64,000 nt of DNA from Micromonospora sp. LH3U1 (GTDB taxonomy: Bacteria > Actinomycetota > Actinomycetes > Mycobacteriales > Micromonosporaceae), in contig NZ_CP116936.1 in assembly GCF_028475105.1 (NCBI RefSeq), forward strand, positions 4,153,501 through 4,217,500, in the 5' to 3' direction. Numbering within the stretch: position 1 is the first letter of the stretch; each line of letters begins with the position of its first letter. Below, piece by piece: positions 1 to 10,632 of this stretch. Under the pieces are notes generated by a model. The model saw nothing but the letters and a program-made list of their open reading frames with translations, was not told where the DNA came from and did not search any database. The position numbers and the translations under genes are program-made.

Positions 1-537
1 ATCACCGACGCGGTCAGGGCCGTCGAGGCGGTCAGGGCCCTGCCGGGGGTCGACGCAGACCGGGTGAGCGTGGTCGGTAACAGCCAGGGCGGCGGCCTCG
101 CCCTGGCGGTGGCGGGCCTCGTCGACGACCTCAGCGCGGTGCTGACCACCGCACCGTTCCTCTGCGACATGCAACGGGCCGTCCAGCTCTGCGAACCCGC
201 GCCGTACGGCGAGATCGCCCGGTATCTGGCCGTGCACCGGGAGGCCGAGGAGGCGGTGTGGCGCACTCTGTCCTATGTCGACGGTGTCAGCTTCGCGCGA
301 CGTGCGACGGCGCCGGCGCACTTCGGCGTCGGTCTACGTGACACCGTCTGTCCACCGACAACCGGCTTTGCCGCCTACAACCAGTACGGTGCGGCGGCCC
401 GGCTACCGGTCCCGCCCGCGCGCGAGATGTACGTCTACCCGTTCAACGGCCACGAGGGCGGCGAGGCGGTGCACGTCCGGCGTCAGCTGCGCTGGCTCGA
501 CGCGGTGCTCCACCCGGCTCGCGCATCGGGGCATTGA
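1..537 (+). CDS. CE7-type acetyl xylan esterase / cephalosporin-C deacetylase (C-terminal part)
   Basis: The reading frame is open from base 1, so the N-terminus lies outside the window. The visible part carries the alpha/beta-hydrolase nucleophile motif GNSQGG just after position 64, an acidic triad position in GLRDTVCPP and the catalytic histidine in NGHEGG near the C-terminus. The GxSQGG plus HE combination is the signature of carbohydrate esterase family 7, which removes acetyl groups from xylo-oligosaccharides and from cephalosporin C. No signal peptide can be judged. A CE3-like esterase and a GH10 xylanase follow within 4 kb, which supports a hemicellulose role. The substrate is inferred from family and context. 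Confidence 0.85.
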   Translation: MTDAVRAVEAVRALPGVDADRVSVVGNSQGGGLALAVAGLVDDLSAVLTTAPFLCDMQRAVQLCEPAPYGEIARYLAVHREAEEAVWRTLSYVDGVSFARRATAPAHFGVGLRDTVCPPTTGFAAYNQYGAAARLPVPPAREMYVYPFNGHEGGEAVHVRRQLRWLDAVLHPARASGH

Positions 538-570
538 GGTCGCCGGGAGCAGGTGGCAGGCTCATGCCCC

Positions 571-1161
571 ATGATCGATGAGTTCGCGAAGACGCACCTG
601 CACAGCGATCTCCGGGAGATTCGTGAGGCGATCCTCTGGAAGCTCGATGGGCTCGGCGAGTACGACGTTCGCCGCCCCCTGACCGCAACCGGCACGAATC
701 TTCTCGGCCTGGTCAAACATCTGTCGGCCTGGGAGGCCAGGTACTTCGGTGAGGTCTTCGGGCGGCCGTTCCCGGAGCCCCTGGCCCGCTGGGACGACGC
801 CGAGGCGGTCGGCGGCGAGATGTGGGCGACCGAGCACGAGACGCGCGAGGAGATCATCGACCGTTACCGTCGTGTGTGGGAGCACTCGGATACGACGATC
901 ATCGCCCTGGACGCCGACTCCCCCGGTCACGTGCCCTGGTGGCCGCGCCCACAGGTCACGCTGTTCACCATCCTGGTCCACCTGCTCGCCGAGACGAACC
1001 GTCACGCCGGACACGCCGACATCCTGCGCGAACAGCTGGACGGCTCGACAGGAACGGCAGCGCAATACGTCGACCAACAGGGCGACGCGGCCTTCTGGAA
1101 CGCCAGACGAGCGCAGATCGAGCGGGCCGCCAAGACAGCTTTGCCTGAGGGACGTTCGTAG
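571..1161 (+). CDS. DinB / DUF664 family protein
   Basis: A 196-residue cytoplasmic protein of the DinB four-helix fold (DUF664 branch). The metal-binding histidine pattern of the fold is visible: one His in LVKHLSAWE (about residue 50) and two more in the segment ETNRHAGHADILRE towards the C-terminus. Members are metal-dependent and many act as thiol (mycothiol or bacillithiol) S-transferases, but most are uncharacterised and no substrate can be named. The ATG at 571 is preferred because an AGG lies ten bases upstream. An in-frame GTG at 553 has its purine run too close. The gene stands alone, 33 bp after the deacetylase. Confidence 0.75.
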   Translation: MIDEFAKTHLHSDLREIREAILWKLDGLGEYDVRRPLTATGTNLLGLVKHLSAWEARYFGEVFGRPFPEPLARWDDAEAVGGEMWATEHETREEIIDRYRRVWEHSDTTIIALDADSPGHVPWWPRPQVTLFTILVHLLAETNRHAGHADILREQLDGSTGTAAQYVDQQGDAAFWNARRAQIERAAKTALPEGRS

Positions 1162-1205
1162 GACGGACATCGTGATGGCATAGCCGAACGCCGATCTATT
1201 GCTGA

Positions 1206-1219
1206 TGTTAGCGATAACA
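1206..1219. promoter_or_regulatory. LacI-type operator candidate upstream of the SGNH esterase
   Basis: A perfect inverted repeat, TGTTA-GCGA-TAACA, lies in the 279-bp non-coding stretch between the DinB gene and the secreted esterase. The CG-centred palindrome with TTA/TAA half-sites is the usual form of LacI-family operators controlling actinobacterial glycoside-hydrolase genes. The rest of the gap (1162-1440) shows no reading frame I would support. Confidence 0.45.
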
Positions 1220-1440
1220 CGCTATGGTGCGTCAGGCGAGGTGCAGGGCACACCTCCGCCACGGCTCATCGGCCTGTCGCGTCCGACCGTCGATGGCCAG
1301 ATACAGCGCTACGACCACCAGTGAAGACGTCCGGGTTTCTGGTCGTTCCGCGCCGCCCCCTCCGCATGCCGCGTCATGGCGCGGGCATCCGTCCCTTCGG
1401 TGCCCGCTGCTGTCGCGCACCCACCACCTGAGGAAGTCCC

Positions 1441-2598
1441 ATGAGCAGTTCGACGCTCGACCATCCCGTCCCTCCCTCCCCTACCGCCATCCCAGCGACG
1501 TCGAGGCCCCGACGGGCCCGCCTGTGGTGGGCCGCCCTGGCCGCCGTCGCCGCCATGGTCGCCGCCGTACCGATCGCGACCACTCCCGCGAGCGCGGAAT
1601 CCAATGGCGGCGTACGCGTGATGCCCCTCGGTGACTCGATCACCGACGGATTCAACGTCCCCGGCGGTTACCGGATCGAACTCTGGCAGCGGTTCACGAC
1701 CGGCGGTTACCGGATCGACTTCGTCGGCTCCCAGTTCAATGGCCCAGCCAGCCTCGGCGACCACGACCACCAGGGCCATTCCGGATGGACGATCGCCCAG
1801 ATCGACGCCAACGTCGTCAACTGGTTGCGGGCCACGAATCCCCGGACCGTGCTGCTGCACATCGGCACCAACGACATGTACGGAGACACGTCCGGCGCCC
1901 CGGCCCGGCTGGCCACCCTGGTCGACCGGATCACCACCAACGCCCCGAACGCGGAGGTGTTCGTGGCGACGATCATCCCGAAGTCCGGTGCGGACAACCA
2001 GGTCCGGGGCTACAACGCCGCGATCCCCGGGATCGTGCAGACCAGGGCCGCCGCCGGCAAACGCGTCCACCTGGTCGACATGTACGGCGCCCTGACGCTC
2101 AGCGACCTGGCCGACGGCGTGCACCCCAACGCCACGGGCTACCGCAAGATGGCCGCAGCCTGGTACGACGCTCTCCGGACGGTGCCCGGCAGCATCGGGG
2201 GCGACACTCCTCCGACCACCACCCCTCCGACCACGACCCCACCGACCACCACGACCCCGCCGACCACCCCGCCGGCGTCTGGCGGGTGCCGCGTCGCGTA
2301 CACCGTCAACGCCTGGAACAGCGGTTTCACCGCCTCGGTCTCGGTGACCAACACGAGCAGCGCACCGGTCAACGGTTGGGCCCTGGCGTTCACGCTGCCG
2401 GGTGGGCAGACCATCACCAACGGCTGGAACGCCACCTACTCCCCGTCGAGCGGAGCGGTGACCGCCCGCAACGTCTCCTACAACGCGACGATCGCGCCGA
2501 ACACCTCGGTCGACATCGGCTTCCAGGCGACCCACACCGGCAGCACCGCCCGACCGTCCGCATTCACCCTCAACGGCACCGCCTGCGCGATCGTCTGA
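1441..2598 (+). CDS. Secreted SGNH/GDSL esterase (CE3-like) with C-terminal CBM2
   Basis: A 385-residue secreted carbohydrate esterase. Residues 1-52 form a long twin-basic signal peptide ending near TPASAES. The SGNH domain follows, with block I MPLGDSITDG (nucleophile Ser about 66), block III GTNDMYGD and block V DGVHPN carrying the Asp/His pair. This wording matches CE3 acetyl xylan esterases. A Pro/Thr linker (about 250-278) leads to a CBM2 cellulose-binding module with one Cys at each end and conserved Trp residues. AGGAAG at 1431 provides the ribosome site. It probably removes acetyl groups from xylan while anchored to cellulose, working with the GH10 enzyme encoded convergently downstream. 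Confidence 0.9.
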   Translation: MSSSTLDHPVPPSPTAIPATSRPRRARLWWAALAAVAAMVAAVPIATTPASAESNGGVRVMPLGDSITDGFNVPGGYRIELWQRFTTGGYRIDFVGSQFNGPASLGDHDHQGHSGWTIAQIDANVVNWLRATNPRTVLLHIGTNDMYGDTSGAPARLATLVDRITTNAPNAEVFVATIIPKSGADNQVRGYNAAIPGIVQTRAAAGKRVHLVDMYGALTLSDLADGVHPNATGYRKMAAAWYDALRTVPGSIGGDTPPTTTPPTTTPPTTTTPPTTPPASGGCRVAYTVNAWNSGFTASVSVTNTSSAPVNGWALAFTLPGGQTITNGWNATYSPSSGAVTARNVSYNATIAPNTSVDIGFQATHTGSTARPSAFTLNGTACAIV

Positions 2599-2649
2599 CA
2601 CCACCCCTGGCGACCTGCACCTGCTGATCCAGCTACCCGCACAGATGAT

Positions 2650-2678
2650 GGGGCGGCGACGGAAACCGTCGCCGCCCC
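2650..2678. terminator. Bidirectional terminator between esterase and xylanase
   Basis: A perfect 13-bp GC-rich stem (2650-2662 with 2666-2678) with a 3-base AAA loop sits between the convergent stop codons of the esterase and the xylanase. There is no U tract, as is common in high-GC actinobacteria. Confidence 0.8.
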
Positions 2679-2695
2679 TCAGCGTGCGGTGCTGC

Positions 2696-4442
<1,747 letters not shown>

Positions 4443-4907
4443 TCATCGACCTGCGGCTCGGTAGAGTCGGCTCACAGATTCGGCCACGCAGACGGGCTTG
4501 CCACCGCTGTCGCTCTCGACGGTGACCGCCGCGACCATCTGCACGCCGCCGGTCACCGGCGACACCTCGGCGATGGTGGCGGTGGCTCGTACGGCGGCGC
4601 CGACCCGAACGGGGGCGGGGAAACGCACCCGGTTCAGCCCGTAGTTGACCCCCATCGCCACCCCCTCGACCCGATAGAGCTGGCCGGCCAGCGCCGGCAG
4701 TAGCGACAGGGTCAGATACCCGTGCGCGATCGTCCCGCCGAACGGCCCCGCCGCGGCCCGAGCCGGGTCGAGATGGATCCACTGGTGGTCGTCGGTGGCG
4801 TCCGCGAAGAGGTCGACGCGGCTCTGCTCGATGCGCAGCCACGGACCGGGCCCGATGGTCTCGCCGACCGCGGCGGCCAACTCCTCGAACGAGCTGAAGA
4901 CTCTCAT
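4443..4907 (-). CDS. MaoC-like (R)-specific enoyl-CoA hydratase
   Basis: A 154-residue single hot-dog-fold hydratase. The catalytic signature is clear: FADATDDHQWIHLDP supplies the Asp/His dyad and the following GTIAHGYLTLSL completes the MaoC hydratase motif. Such enzymes add water to trans-2-enoyl-CoA to give (R)-3-hydroxyacyl-CoA. The gene lies 17 bp after an acyl-CoA dehydrogenase on the same strand, so the two likely perform consecutive oxidation and hydration steps on one acyl-CoA. Length is normal for the short stand-alone members of the family. The actual acyl substrate is unknown. Confidence 0.85.
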   Translation of the reverse strand: MRVFSSFEELAAAVGETIGPGPWLRIEQSRVDLFADATDDHQWIHLDPARAAAGPFGGTIAHGYLTLSLLPALAGQLYRVEGVAMGVNYGLNRVRFPAPVRVGAAVRATATIAEVSPVTGGVQMVAAVTVESDSGGKPVCVAESVSRLYRAAGR

Positions 4908-4924
4908 GCCAGGTCTCCTTGGAG

Positions 4925-6073
4925 CTAGAAGGCGTTGACGCCGGTGAGCGCGCGTCCGATGAGGAGTTGCTGGATCTGGCTGGTGCCCTCGTAGAGCGTG
5001 GCGACCCGGGCATCACGCAGATACTTGCCGACGGGGTACTCGTCGATGTAGCCGTACCCACCGAACACCTGGACCGCGTTGTTGGCCGCACGGACGGCGG
5101 CCTCGCTGGCGAACAGCTTGGCCATCGACGCCTCGGTGGCGAACGGCTGCTCGCGGTCGATCAGGTCGGCCACCTGCCACACCAACAGCCGGGCGGCGGC
5201 AGCGTCGACCGCGATGGCGGCGAGAAGTTGCTGGACGAGTTGGTGGCCGGCGATCGGCTTGCCGAACTGGGTCCGCTGCCCGGCGTATTCGACCGCGGCG
5301 TCGAGGCAGCCCTGGGCGATGCCGACGCAGCCGGCGGCCACTGACATCCGGCCCTTGGCGAGGGTGGCAAGGGCCAGGCGGAACCCGGCGCCTTCGTCGC
5401 CGAGGCGGGCCGTGTCGGGCACGCGTACCTCGTCGAAGCGCAGCTCACCGGTGGCCTGACCGCGGAGGCCCAGCTTGCCGTGGATCTCCCGTCGGGTCAG
5501 CCCGGGACTGCCGGTGGGCACCAGGAACGCGGTGATCCCGCGGTGCCCGGGGCCGCCGGTGCGGGCGAAGACGAGCGCGACGTCGGCGGTGGTGCCGTTG
5601 GTGATGAACGTCTTCGTGCCGGTGAGCAGCCAGTCGGCGCCCTCGCGGACCGCGCGGGTCCGCAGCGCGGCGGCGTCCGAGCCGCTGTCCGGCTCGGTCA
5701 GCGCGAAACAGCCGAGTGCGGTGCCGGCGCAGAGTCGCGGCAGCCACTCGGCCCGCTGGGTGGCCGAGCCGTGGGCGGCGATCGACTTCGCGACCAGGCC
5801 GAGTGAGACCGAGACGATGCCGCGCACGGACGAGTCGCCCCGGCCGAGCTCCTCCAGAACCAGGCAGTACGCGAGGTGGTCACCGCCGGAACCGCCGTCG
5901 GCCTCGGCGATGGTCAGCCCCAGGAAGCCCAGGTCGCCGAGCATGGCGACGATGCCGGGGTCGACCGACTCGCGCCGATCCCAGGCGGCCGCGTGCGGTA
6001 ACAACTCCCGGTTGGCGAACTCGGCGGCCAACTGGCGGACCGCGGCCTGCTCGGCGGAGAGGGTGAGCTCCAT
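4925..6073 (-). CDS. Acyl-CoA dehydrogenase
   Basis: A 382-residue flavoprotein that introduces a 2,3 double bond into acyl-CoA. Family landmarks are present: FALTEPDSGSDA (flavin/substrate contact), ITNGTTADV, GCVGIAQGCLDAAVEYA, RTQFGKPIAGHQLVQQ and the C-terminal QVFGGYGYIDEYPVGKYLRDAR, with the terminal YEGTSQIQQLLIGRAL stretch that usually holds the catalytic Glu (YEGTS). The start is set at the ATG at 6073; the frame continues upstream but there overlaps the regulator gene on the same strand and is not protein-like. A palindromic element lies directly before the start. Predicted partner of the MaoC hydratase downstream. Confidence 0.9.
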   Translation of the reverse strand: MELTLSAEQAAVRQLAAEFANRELLPHAAAWDRRESVDPGIVAMLGDLGFLGLTIAEADGGSGGDHLAYCLVLEELGRGDSSVRGIVSVSLGLVAKSIAAHGSATQRAEWLPRLCAGTALGCFALTEPDSGSDAAALRTRAVREGADWLLTGTKTFITNGTTADVALVFARTGGPGHRGITAFLVPTGSPGLTRREIHGKLGLRGQATGELRFDEVRVPDTARLGDEGAGFRLALATLAKGRMSVAAGCVGIAQGCLDAAVEYAGQRTQFGKPIAGHQLVQQLLAAIAVDAAAARLLVWQVADLIDREQPFATEASMAKLFASEAAVRAANNAVQVFGGYGYIDEYPVGKYLRDARVATLYEGTSQIQQLLIGRALTGVNAF

Positions 6074-6077
6074 GGCC

Positions 6078-6102
6078 TTTAAACTAGCGGTGATAGTTAA
6101 AC
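6078..6102. promoter_or_regulatory. Candidate operator before the acyl-CoA dehydrogenase
   Basis: Two 9-base arms, TTTAAACTA and TAGTTAAAC, separated by 7 bases, match at 7 of 9 positions. The element fills the 46-bp gap between the LAL regulator and the acyl-CoA dehydrogenase start. AT-rich in a 70% GC context, it may be an operator or contain the promoter. Confidence 0.4.
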
Positions 6103-6119
6103 GCGTCCAGACCGGACGG

Positions 6120-7946
6120 TCACCGGTCGGAGGCCAGCCCGACGTGCCGTTCGGCGGCGAAGGCACAGGCCAACTCGGTGCGCGACCGGATGCCCAGCCG
6201 GTGGAACACGTTGCGCAGGTGATGATCGACCGTACGGGTGGAGAGGAACATCCGGGCGGCGATCTCCCGGTTGGTGGCGCCCTCCGCGACAAGTTCGGCG
6301 ATCCGCAGTTGCTGGCCGGTCAGCAGTCGCGCCGCCGGCAGATCCGGCGGACCGACCGACTCCCCGGCCGCGCGCAGCTCCCTGGTGGCCTGCTCAGCCC
6401 AGCACGCCACCCCGAGCAGGCTGAACATCTCGCGGGCCTGGTGCAGGTGCGTACGCGCGTCGCGAGGGCGTCGGCTGCGGCGCAGCTCCTGGCCGAAGAG
6501 CAGCTCGGTACGGGCCCGCTCGAACGTGCCCGCATCCGTCGGGTGCAACCGCAACGCTGTCTGGAATTCCCGTTCTGCCTCGGTACCGCCTCGCGATGCG
6601 AGCAGCGCGTGGCACCGGGCGGACAGGGCCCGACGCAGCGGGCTCACGGTGCTGCTGGCCCACCGGTCGAACACGGCGAGGGCGGCCGTTGCCGCTGGTC
6701 GGTGCGCCAGGTGAGCCGCCGCTTCCACCAGGTACGGGGTGGCCATCACCTGCACGAGGACCTGACCTCGACCGGTGCCGAGCCGGGCCAACGACGCCAG
6801 TCGGTCGGCGGCCTCGGCGTGGCGGCCGTCGACCAGGTCGAGCACCGCCAGGGCCCACCCGGCGAGCGCGTGCGGACGGCTGCCCGGCGTCGGCGACTCG
6901 CCGATCTCGCGGATCCGCCGCAGGCTGGTGTCACGGTCGGCCCGCATCGCGGCGAGCACGGCCAGCATGCCCAAATGGATGTTGCCACAGTTGACCTGAC
7001 CCGTGGCGCGAGCGACCCGTAGCCCGTCGCGGGAGGTTTCCGCCGCCGCCTCGTGCCGACCCAGCCAATACTCGGCGATCGCCCGCAACTCCAGTGCCCG
7101 GGACAGCATGGACAGCTCGCCCCGTTCCCGGGCCAACCCGACGGCGCGCTCGGCGAGCCGGTGCGCCGCGCCGTCCACGGCCACCAGCAGACCGGCCGCC
7201 GCCGCACAGGTGAGCGCGGTGGGGGTCAGCGCCGACCCGGTCAGCCGGCCACCCAGCACGACGGCGCGGCGCAGCGCGGGCCCGGCCCGCTCATGGTCGC
7301 CCCGCAGGGTCGCGGCCACCCCAGCAAGCAGGCAGCTCATCAGCTCCATCGCCGGCGGGTCGCTCGGGTGTCGCAACGCCAGCGCCTGGCGGGCGACCTC
7401 GGCGTACCGGTACTGGTCACCGGCGTAACAGACGGCCTCGCCGGCCCGCACCAGCCCGGACAACGCCAGGGCGCGGTCGGCGCCGGCCACCGCGTTGGCG
7501 GCGGACAGCAACGTGGCCGACGCACCTGAAGCGGCACCGCACCGCAGCTCCAACTCACCGCGCAGCAGATCGGCGCGCCCCCTGACGACCGGGTCCGTGG
7601 ACACCGCACGGAGGCGGTCGAGCAGCAGCCGGGCCACGTCGGGTTGCCCCCCGACCCAGGCATAGTGGGCGGCGGTCAGCAGTCGGGCTGCGCTCTGGGT
7701 CGGATGATCGCTGAGCTCGGCCGCCCAGCGCAGCGCCGCCGAGGCGACCGCCCAGCCGCCGGCTCCACCAGCCGCCGCCTCTTCCAGCTCGGCGGCGAGA
7801 GCCGGATCGGCACCCGCCGTCGCGGCGGCGAGGTGCATCGCCCGGCGCAGCCGCTGCCCGTCCGCGACCAGCACCTCGGCGAGCAGCCGGTGCGCCGCCC
7901 GGCGCTCCGCGAGTGGCGCGCTGGCCGCGATCATCGTGCGCACCAA
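6120..7946 (-). CDS. LAL-type LuxR transcriptional regulator, C-terminal part (frameshifted)
   Basis: This 608-residue frame is the back half of a large ATP-binding LuxR regulator. Most of it is TPR-like helical repeat. The last about 65 residues are a LuxR-type helix-turn-helix (ELVAEGATNREIAARMFLS followed by TVDHHLRNVFHRLGIRSR). Its apparent GTG start at 7946 overlaps the end of the preceding frame and has no convincing ribosome site. The sequence just upstream in this frame encodes GVTFPQPLVRTMIAA, which continues the domain of the front half. One added G in a GGG run (minus strand, 7966-7968) would fuse both parts into a protein of about 945 residues, the normal LAL length. Either a sequencing error or a true lesion. 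Confidence 0.8.
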   Translation of the reverse strand: MVRTMIAASAPLAERRAAHRLLAEVLVADGQRLRRAMHLAAATAGADPALAAELEEAAAGGAGGWAVASAALRWAAELSDHPTQSAARLLTAAHYAWVGGQPDVARLLLDRLRAVSTDPVVRGRADLLRGELELRCGAASGASATLLSAANAVAGADRALALSGLVRAGEAVCYAGDQYRYAEVARQALALRHPSDPPAMELMSCLLAGVAATLRGDHERAGPALRRAVVLGGRLTGSALTPTALTCAAAAGLLVAVDGAAHRLAERAVGLARERGELSMLSRALELRAIAEYWLGRHEAAAETSRDGLRVARATGQVNCGNIHLGMLAVLAAMRADRDTSLRRIREIGESPTPGSRPHALAGWALAVLDLVDGRHAEAADRLASLARLGTGRGQVLVQVMATPYLVEAAAHLAHRPAATAALAVFDRWASSTVSPLRRALSARCHALLASRGGTEAEREFQTALRLHPTDAGTFERARTELLFGQELRRSRRPRDARTHLHQAREMFSLLGVACWAEQATRELRAAGESVGPPDLPAARLLTGQQLRIAELVAEGATNREIAARMFLSTRTVDHHLRNVFHRLGIRSRTELACAFAAERHVGLASDR

Positions 7947-8956
7947 CGGCTGCGGGAAGGTGACGCCCGCGGTTCGACGCGGACCAGGCCGGCGACCTCC
8001 GCCGGGGCGAGCGCCTCGACCTCGGTGCCGGCGGCTCCGGCGGCCCGGATCAGGGTCCCCGGCTCACCGTCCTCGTCGAGCGCGGCGAGCAGCAGCATCC
8101 GCCGGGTGTCCGGCGGCAACCGGTCCAACCGAGCCCGGTACGCGCGGCCCAACGCGCCGTCCGCCGGCGGCGCGGCGGGCAGCGACTCCTCCCCCCGCCA
8201 CTGCCCTGGGCTGAGCACCTCGGCGAGATCCACCAGGGCCTGTGGGTTGCCGCCGCCGATTCCGGCCAGCGCGGTCAGGACCGACGCGGCGGGCCGCTCG
8301 GGAAGCCGGTCGGCGCTCTCCCGCTCGCCCAGTGGCCGGAGCTGGTCGGTGAGGACGGCGACGCTCTCGCTCTCGGTCAGCGCGCGGAGTCGGTACGCCG
8401 GTATCCCGTCGACCATGGTGGTGACATCCGCGGTGAGCAGGACGGCGATCGGAGAGTGCCGCAGTCGGCGGGCCACGAAGGCCAGCACCTGCGCGGTCTG
8501 CGGGTCACCTCGGTCGACGTCGTCCATGGTGGCGAGCAGCGGGCGGTCCCCGGCGGCGGCGACGAGCAACCCGAGCACCGCCATCGACAGCGTCAGTTGG
8601 CGGTCCGCCGGGCAGCTCTCCCCGGCCAGCGCGCGCCGCAGCAGTTGGCGCTGCTCGTTGGGCAGGGCGGCGGCCCGATCGAGCACCGGGTCGACCAGGC
8701 GCTGGAGGCCGGCGTACGGCAGGGCGGCCTCCTCGGTGAGGCCGGTCCCGGCGAGCACGGTGCAGGCCTCCGCGTGCCGGTGGGCGTAGCCGACCAGCGC
8801 CGTCCGGCCCGATCCGGGCTCCCCGTACACCAGCAGGGCACCGCCGCCGTCGGTCACGCCGTCGAGGAGGCTCCGGACAGCCCGGCACTCGTCGTCCCGG
8901 CCACGCAGCGCGGTTAGTTGCACTCTTGATGCAGTAACCATGCCTGCCAGTGTCAC
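7931..8956 (-). CDS. LAL-type regulator, N-terminal AAA ATPase part (frameshifted)
   Basis: The front half of the split LAL regulator, 341 residues. It begins with LRGRDDECRAVRSLLDG and a Walker A motif in VYGEPGSGRTALV, followed by a Walker B-like stretch LLATMDDVDRGD. These NTPase domains bind ATP and an inducer and drive a C-terminal LuxR DNA-binding domain. The frame runs out in a short nonsensical tail (SPSRSRWCAR) exactly where the next frame resumes the family sequence. Start may be GTG 8956 or ATG 8941; neither has a strong ribosome site. In context it probably controls the adjacent acyl-CoA dehydrogenase/MaoC genes. Confidence 0.8.
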   Translation of the reverse strand: MTLAGMVTASRVQLTALRGRDDECRAVRSLLDGVTDGGGALLVYGEPGSGRTALVGYAHRHAEACTVLAGTGLTEEAALPYAGLQRLVDPVLDRAAALPNEQRQLLRRALAGESCPADRQLTLSMAVLGLLVAAAGDRPLLATMDDVDRGDPQTAQVLAFVARRLRHSPIAVLLTADVTTMVDGIPAYRLRALTESESVAVLTDQLRPLGERESADRLPERPAASVLTALAGIGGGNPQALVDLAEVLSPGQWRGEESLPAAPPADGALGRAYRARLDRLPPDTRRMLLLAALDEDGEPGTLIRAAGAAGTEVEALAPAEVAGLVRVEPRASPSRSRWCAR

Positions 8957-9005
8957 CCATTGGTAACCGGATGGAAAGAGGGGGCGATATCGGGCCGAGC
9001 CGGAA

Positions 9006-9641
9006 TCAGTCGGCCGCGACCTCGGCCAGCAACGCGCCCACGGTCCGGGTCATCACCGCGCGGGCCTGATCGACGCCCAGCCCGAGGCCGTAGCGCAGCA
9101 TCGACCAGGCTGGCCACATGCTGGCCGCCACCAGGGCATTGAGCAGTTGGTCCCGACTTCGACCGGCCTGGGTCAGCTCCGTGGCGAAGAGCTCCTCGAC
9201 CTCGTCGCGGACCCGGTCGACGTGCTTGAGGCGGTTACGGTGCAGTTGGTCGGAGACCGGTTCCCGCATCTGGGCGGCCCGCGCCGACGGTGTGATGAGC
9301 TGCAGCAGCCGAGCCCGTTGCCGGCAGTACGCGTCGACCCGCTTCGCCAGCGGCAGCCCGGGTGAGATCGGCCGGTAGGCGGCGTCCTGCTGGCGGAGCA
9401 CCTCCACGCCACTCGCCTCGAAGAGCGTCTCCATGTCCTTGAAGTTGGTCCAGAGCGTCCGCAGCGAGATGCCGGCCCGTTCGGCGATGCGCTCGCCGGT
9501 TGGGCGCAGGTCGCCCTCGGAGATGAGTGCGAGGTGCGCCTCGACGATGGCCGCGCGGGTGCGCTCGGCCCGGGCGGTACGCCCGTCGACCCGGCCCACG
9601 ACCTCGACCCCGTCCATCCGCCCCCGCCCCTTCATCGCCAC
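9006..9641 (-). CDS. TetR family transcriptional regulator
   Basis: A 211-residue repressor. The N-terminal helix-turn-helix is RTRAAIVEAHLALISEG followed by IAERAGISLRTLWTNFKDMETLF, typical of TetR with the usual YF replaced by NF. The C-terminal ligand-binding domain is helical and not family-specific. In-frame starts also exist at 9635 and 9617. It is co-directional with the SDR and ABC importer genes upstream and the LAL regulator downstream, so it may regulate the importer/catabolic block. Its ligand is unknown. An 8-bp palindrome GTCTAGAC (9665-9672) lies just upstream. Confidence 0.85.
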   Translation of the reverse strand: MAMKGRGRMDGVEVVGRVDGRTARAERTRAAIVEAHLALISEGDLRPTGERIAERAGISLRTLWTNFKDMETLFEASGVEVLRQQDAAYRPISPGLPLAKRVDAYCRQRARLLQLITPSARAAQMREPVSDQLHRNRLKHVDRVRDEVEELFATELTQAGRSRDQLLNALVAASMWPAWSMLRYGLGLGVDQARAVMTRTVGALLAEVAAD

Positions 9642-9711
9642 GGCGTCTCCCGACGCACCGCCGAGTCTAGACAGGCGATGATCAGGGACCCGGGACCGAC
9701 CGTCGGCGTTG

Positions 9712-10479
9712 TCATGCGGCCCGGCCGGTCAGCGAGACACCGCCGTCGCAGACGATGGTCTGCCCGGTGATCCAGGTGGCGTCATCGGAGGCGAGGAAGG
9801 CGACCGCGCCCGCCACGTCCTGCGGCAGACCGAGGCGCCCGAGCGGGTACCGTGCGGCGACCTCGTCCTCCCGACCCTCGTAGAGCGCGGCGGCGAAGCG
9901 GGTCTTCACCACGCCGGGCGCGACCGCGTTGACCCGGATCGTCGGCCCCAGTTCCACGGCGAGGTTGGCCGTGAGGTGATCGAGCGCGGCCTTGCTCACC
10001 CCGTAGAAGGCGATGCCGGGCGACGGCGCGAGACCGGCGATCGACGAAACGTTGACGACGCACCCGCCGCGCTCGGTCATGCCGGCGGCGCAGACCTCCT
10101 GCACCCAACCGAGCGTGGCGACCACGTTCACATCGAGGATCTTGCGGGCCGCGGCCAGGTCCAGCTCGACCAGCGGGCCGTGCACCGGGTTGATGCCGGT
10201 GTTGTTGACCAGGAGGTCCACCGGCCCGAACGCGGCGCTGACCTGCTGGACCGCGGCAGCCCGATGCTCGGGATCGTCGGAGCGGCCGGGCACGGCAACG
10301 GCGTACGCCGGCCCGCCCAGGGCGGTGACCGCCTCGGCCAGCGCCTCGGGACGTCGAGCGGTCAGACCCACCCGGGCGCCTTCGGCAACGAGACGCTGGG
10401 CGATGGCCAGGCCGATGCCCCTACTGGCGCCGGTGACGATGGCGACACGATCCACGAGCCGGCCCGAATATGCATCCAC
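9712..10479 (-). CDS. Short-chain dehydrogenase/reductase
   Basis: A 255-residue classical SDR oxidoreductase. The Rossmann glycine motif TGASRGIG, the NNTG segment, the catalytic Ser in NVSSIAGLA and the YGVSK Tyr/Lys pair are all present, with the C-terminal ITGQTIVCDGG typical of 3-oxoacyl reductase-like members. It would interconvert an alcohol and a ketone using NAD(P)H. The GTG at 10479 has no clear ribosome site; an in-frame GTG seven codons later, just before DRVAIVTG, is also possible. It sits downstream of the ABC importer genes and may oxidise the imported compound or its CoA ester. Confidence 0.85.
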   Translation of the reverse strand: MDAYSGRLVDRVAIVTGASRGIGLAIAQRLVAEGARVGLTARRPEALAEAVTALGGPAYAVAVPGRSDDPEHRAAAVQQVSAAFGPVDLLVNNTGINPVHGPLVELDLAAARKILDVNVVATLGWVQEVCAAGMTERGGCVVNVSSIAGLAPSPGIAFYGVSKAALDHLTANLAVELGPTIRVNAVAPGVVKTRFAAALYEGREDEVAARYPLGRLGLPQDVAGAVAFLASDDATWITGQTIVCDGGVSLTGRAA

Positions 10480-10632
10480 AGTGCAGATAGTAGGAGCAGT
10501 GATCGGTGTCGGTCAACGTCCGGAAGACCGCTTCGACACTCGCCCGCCCGGTCCGGCAACGGGCACAGCCGTCCGACCGGACGTGGTCACGCGCGACCAC
10601 GCCCGGTCGGACGCCGGTTGTACGACGGATCC

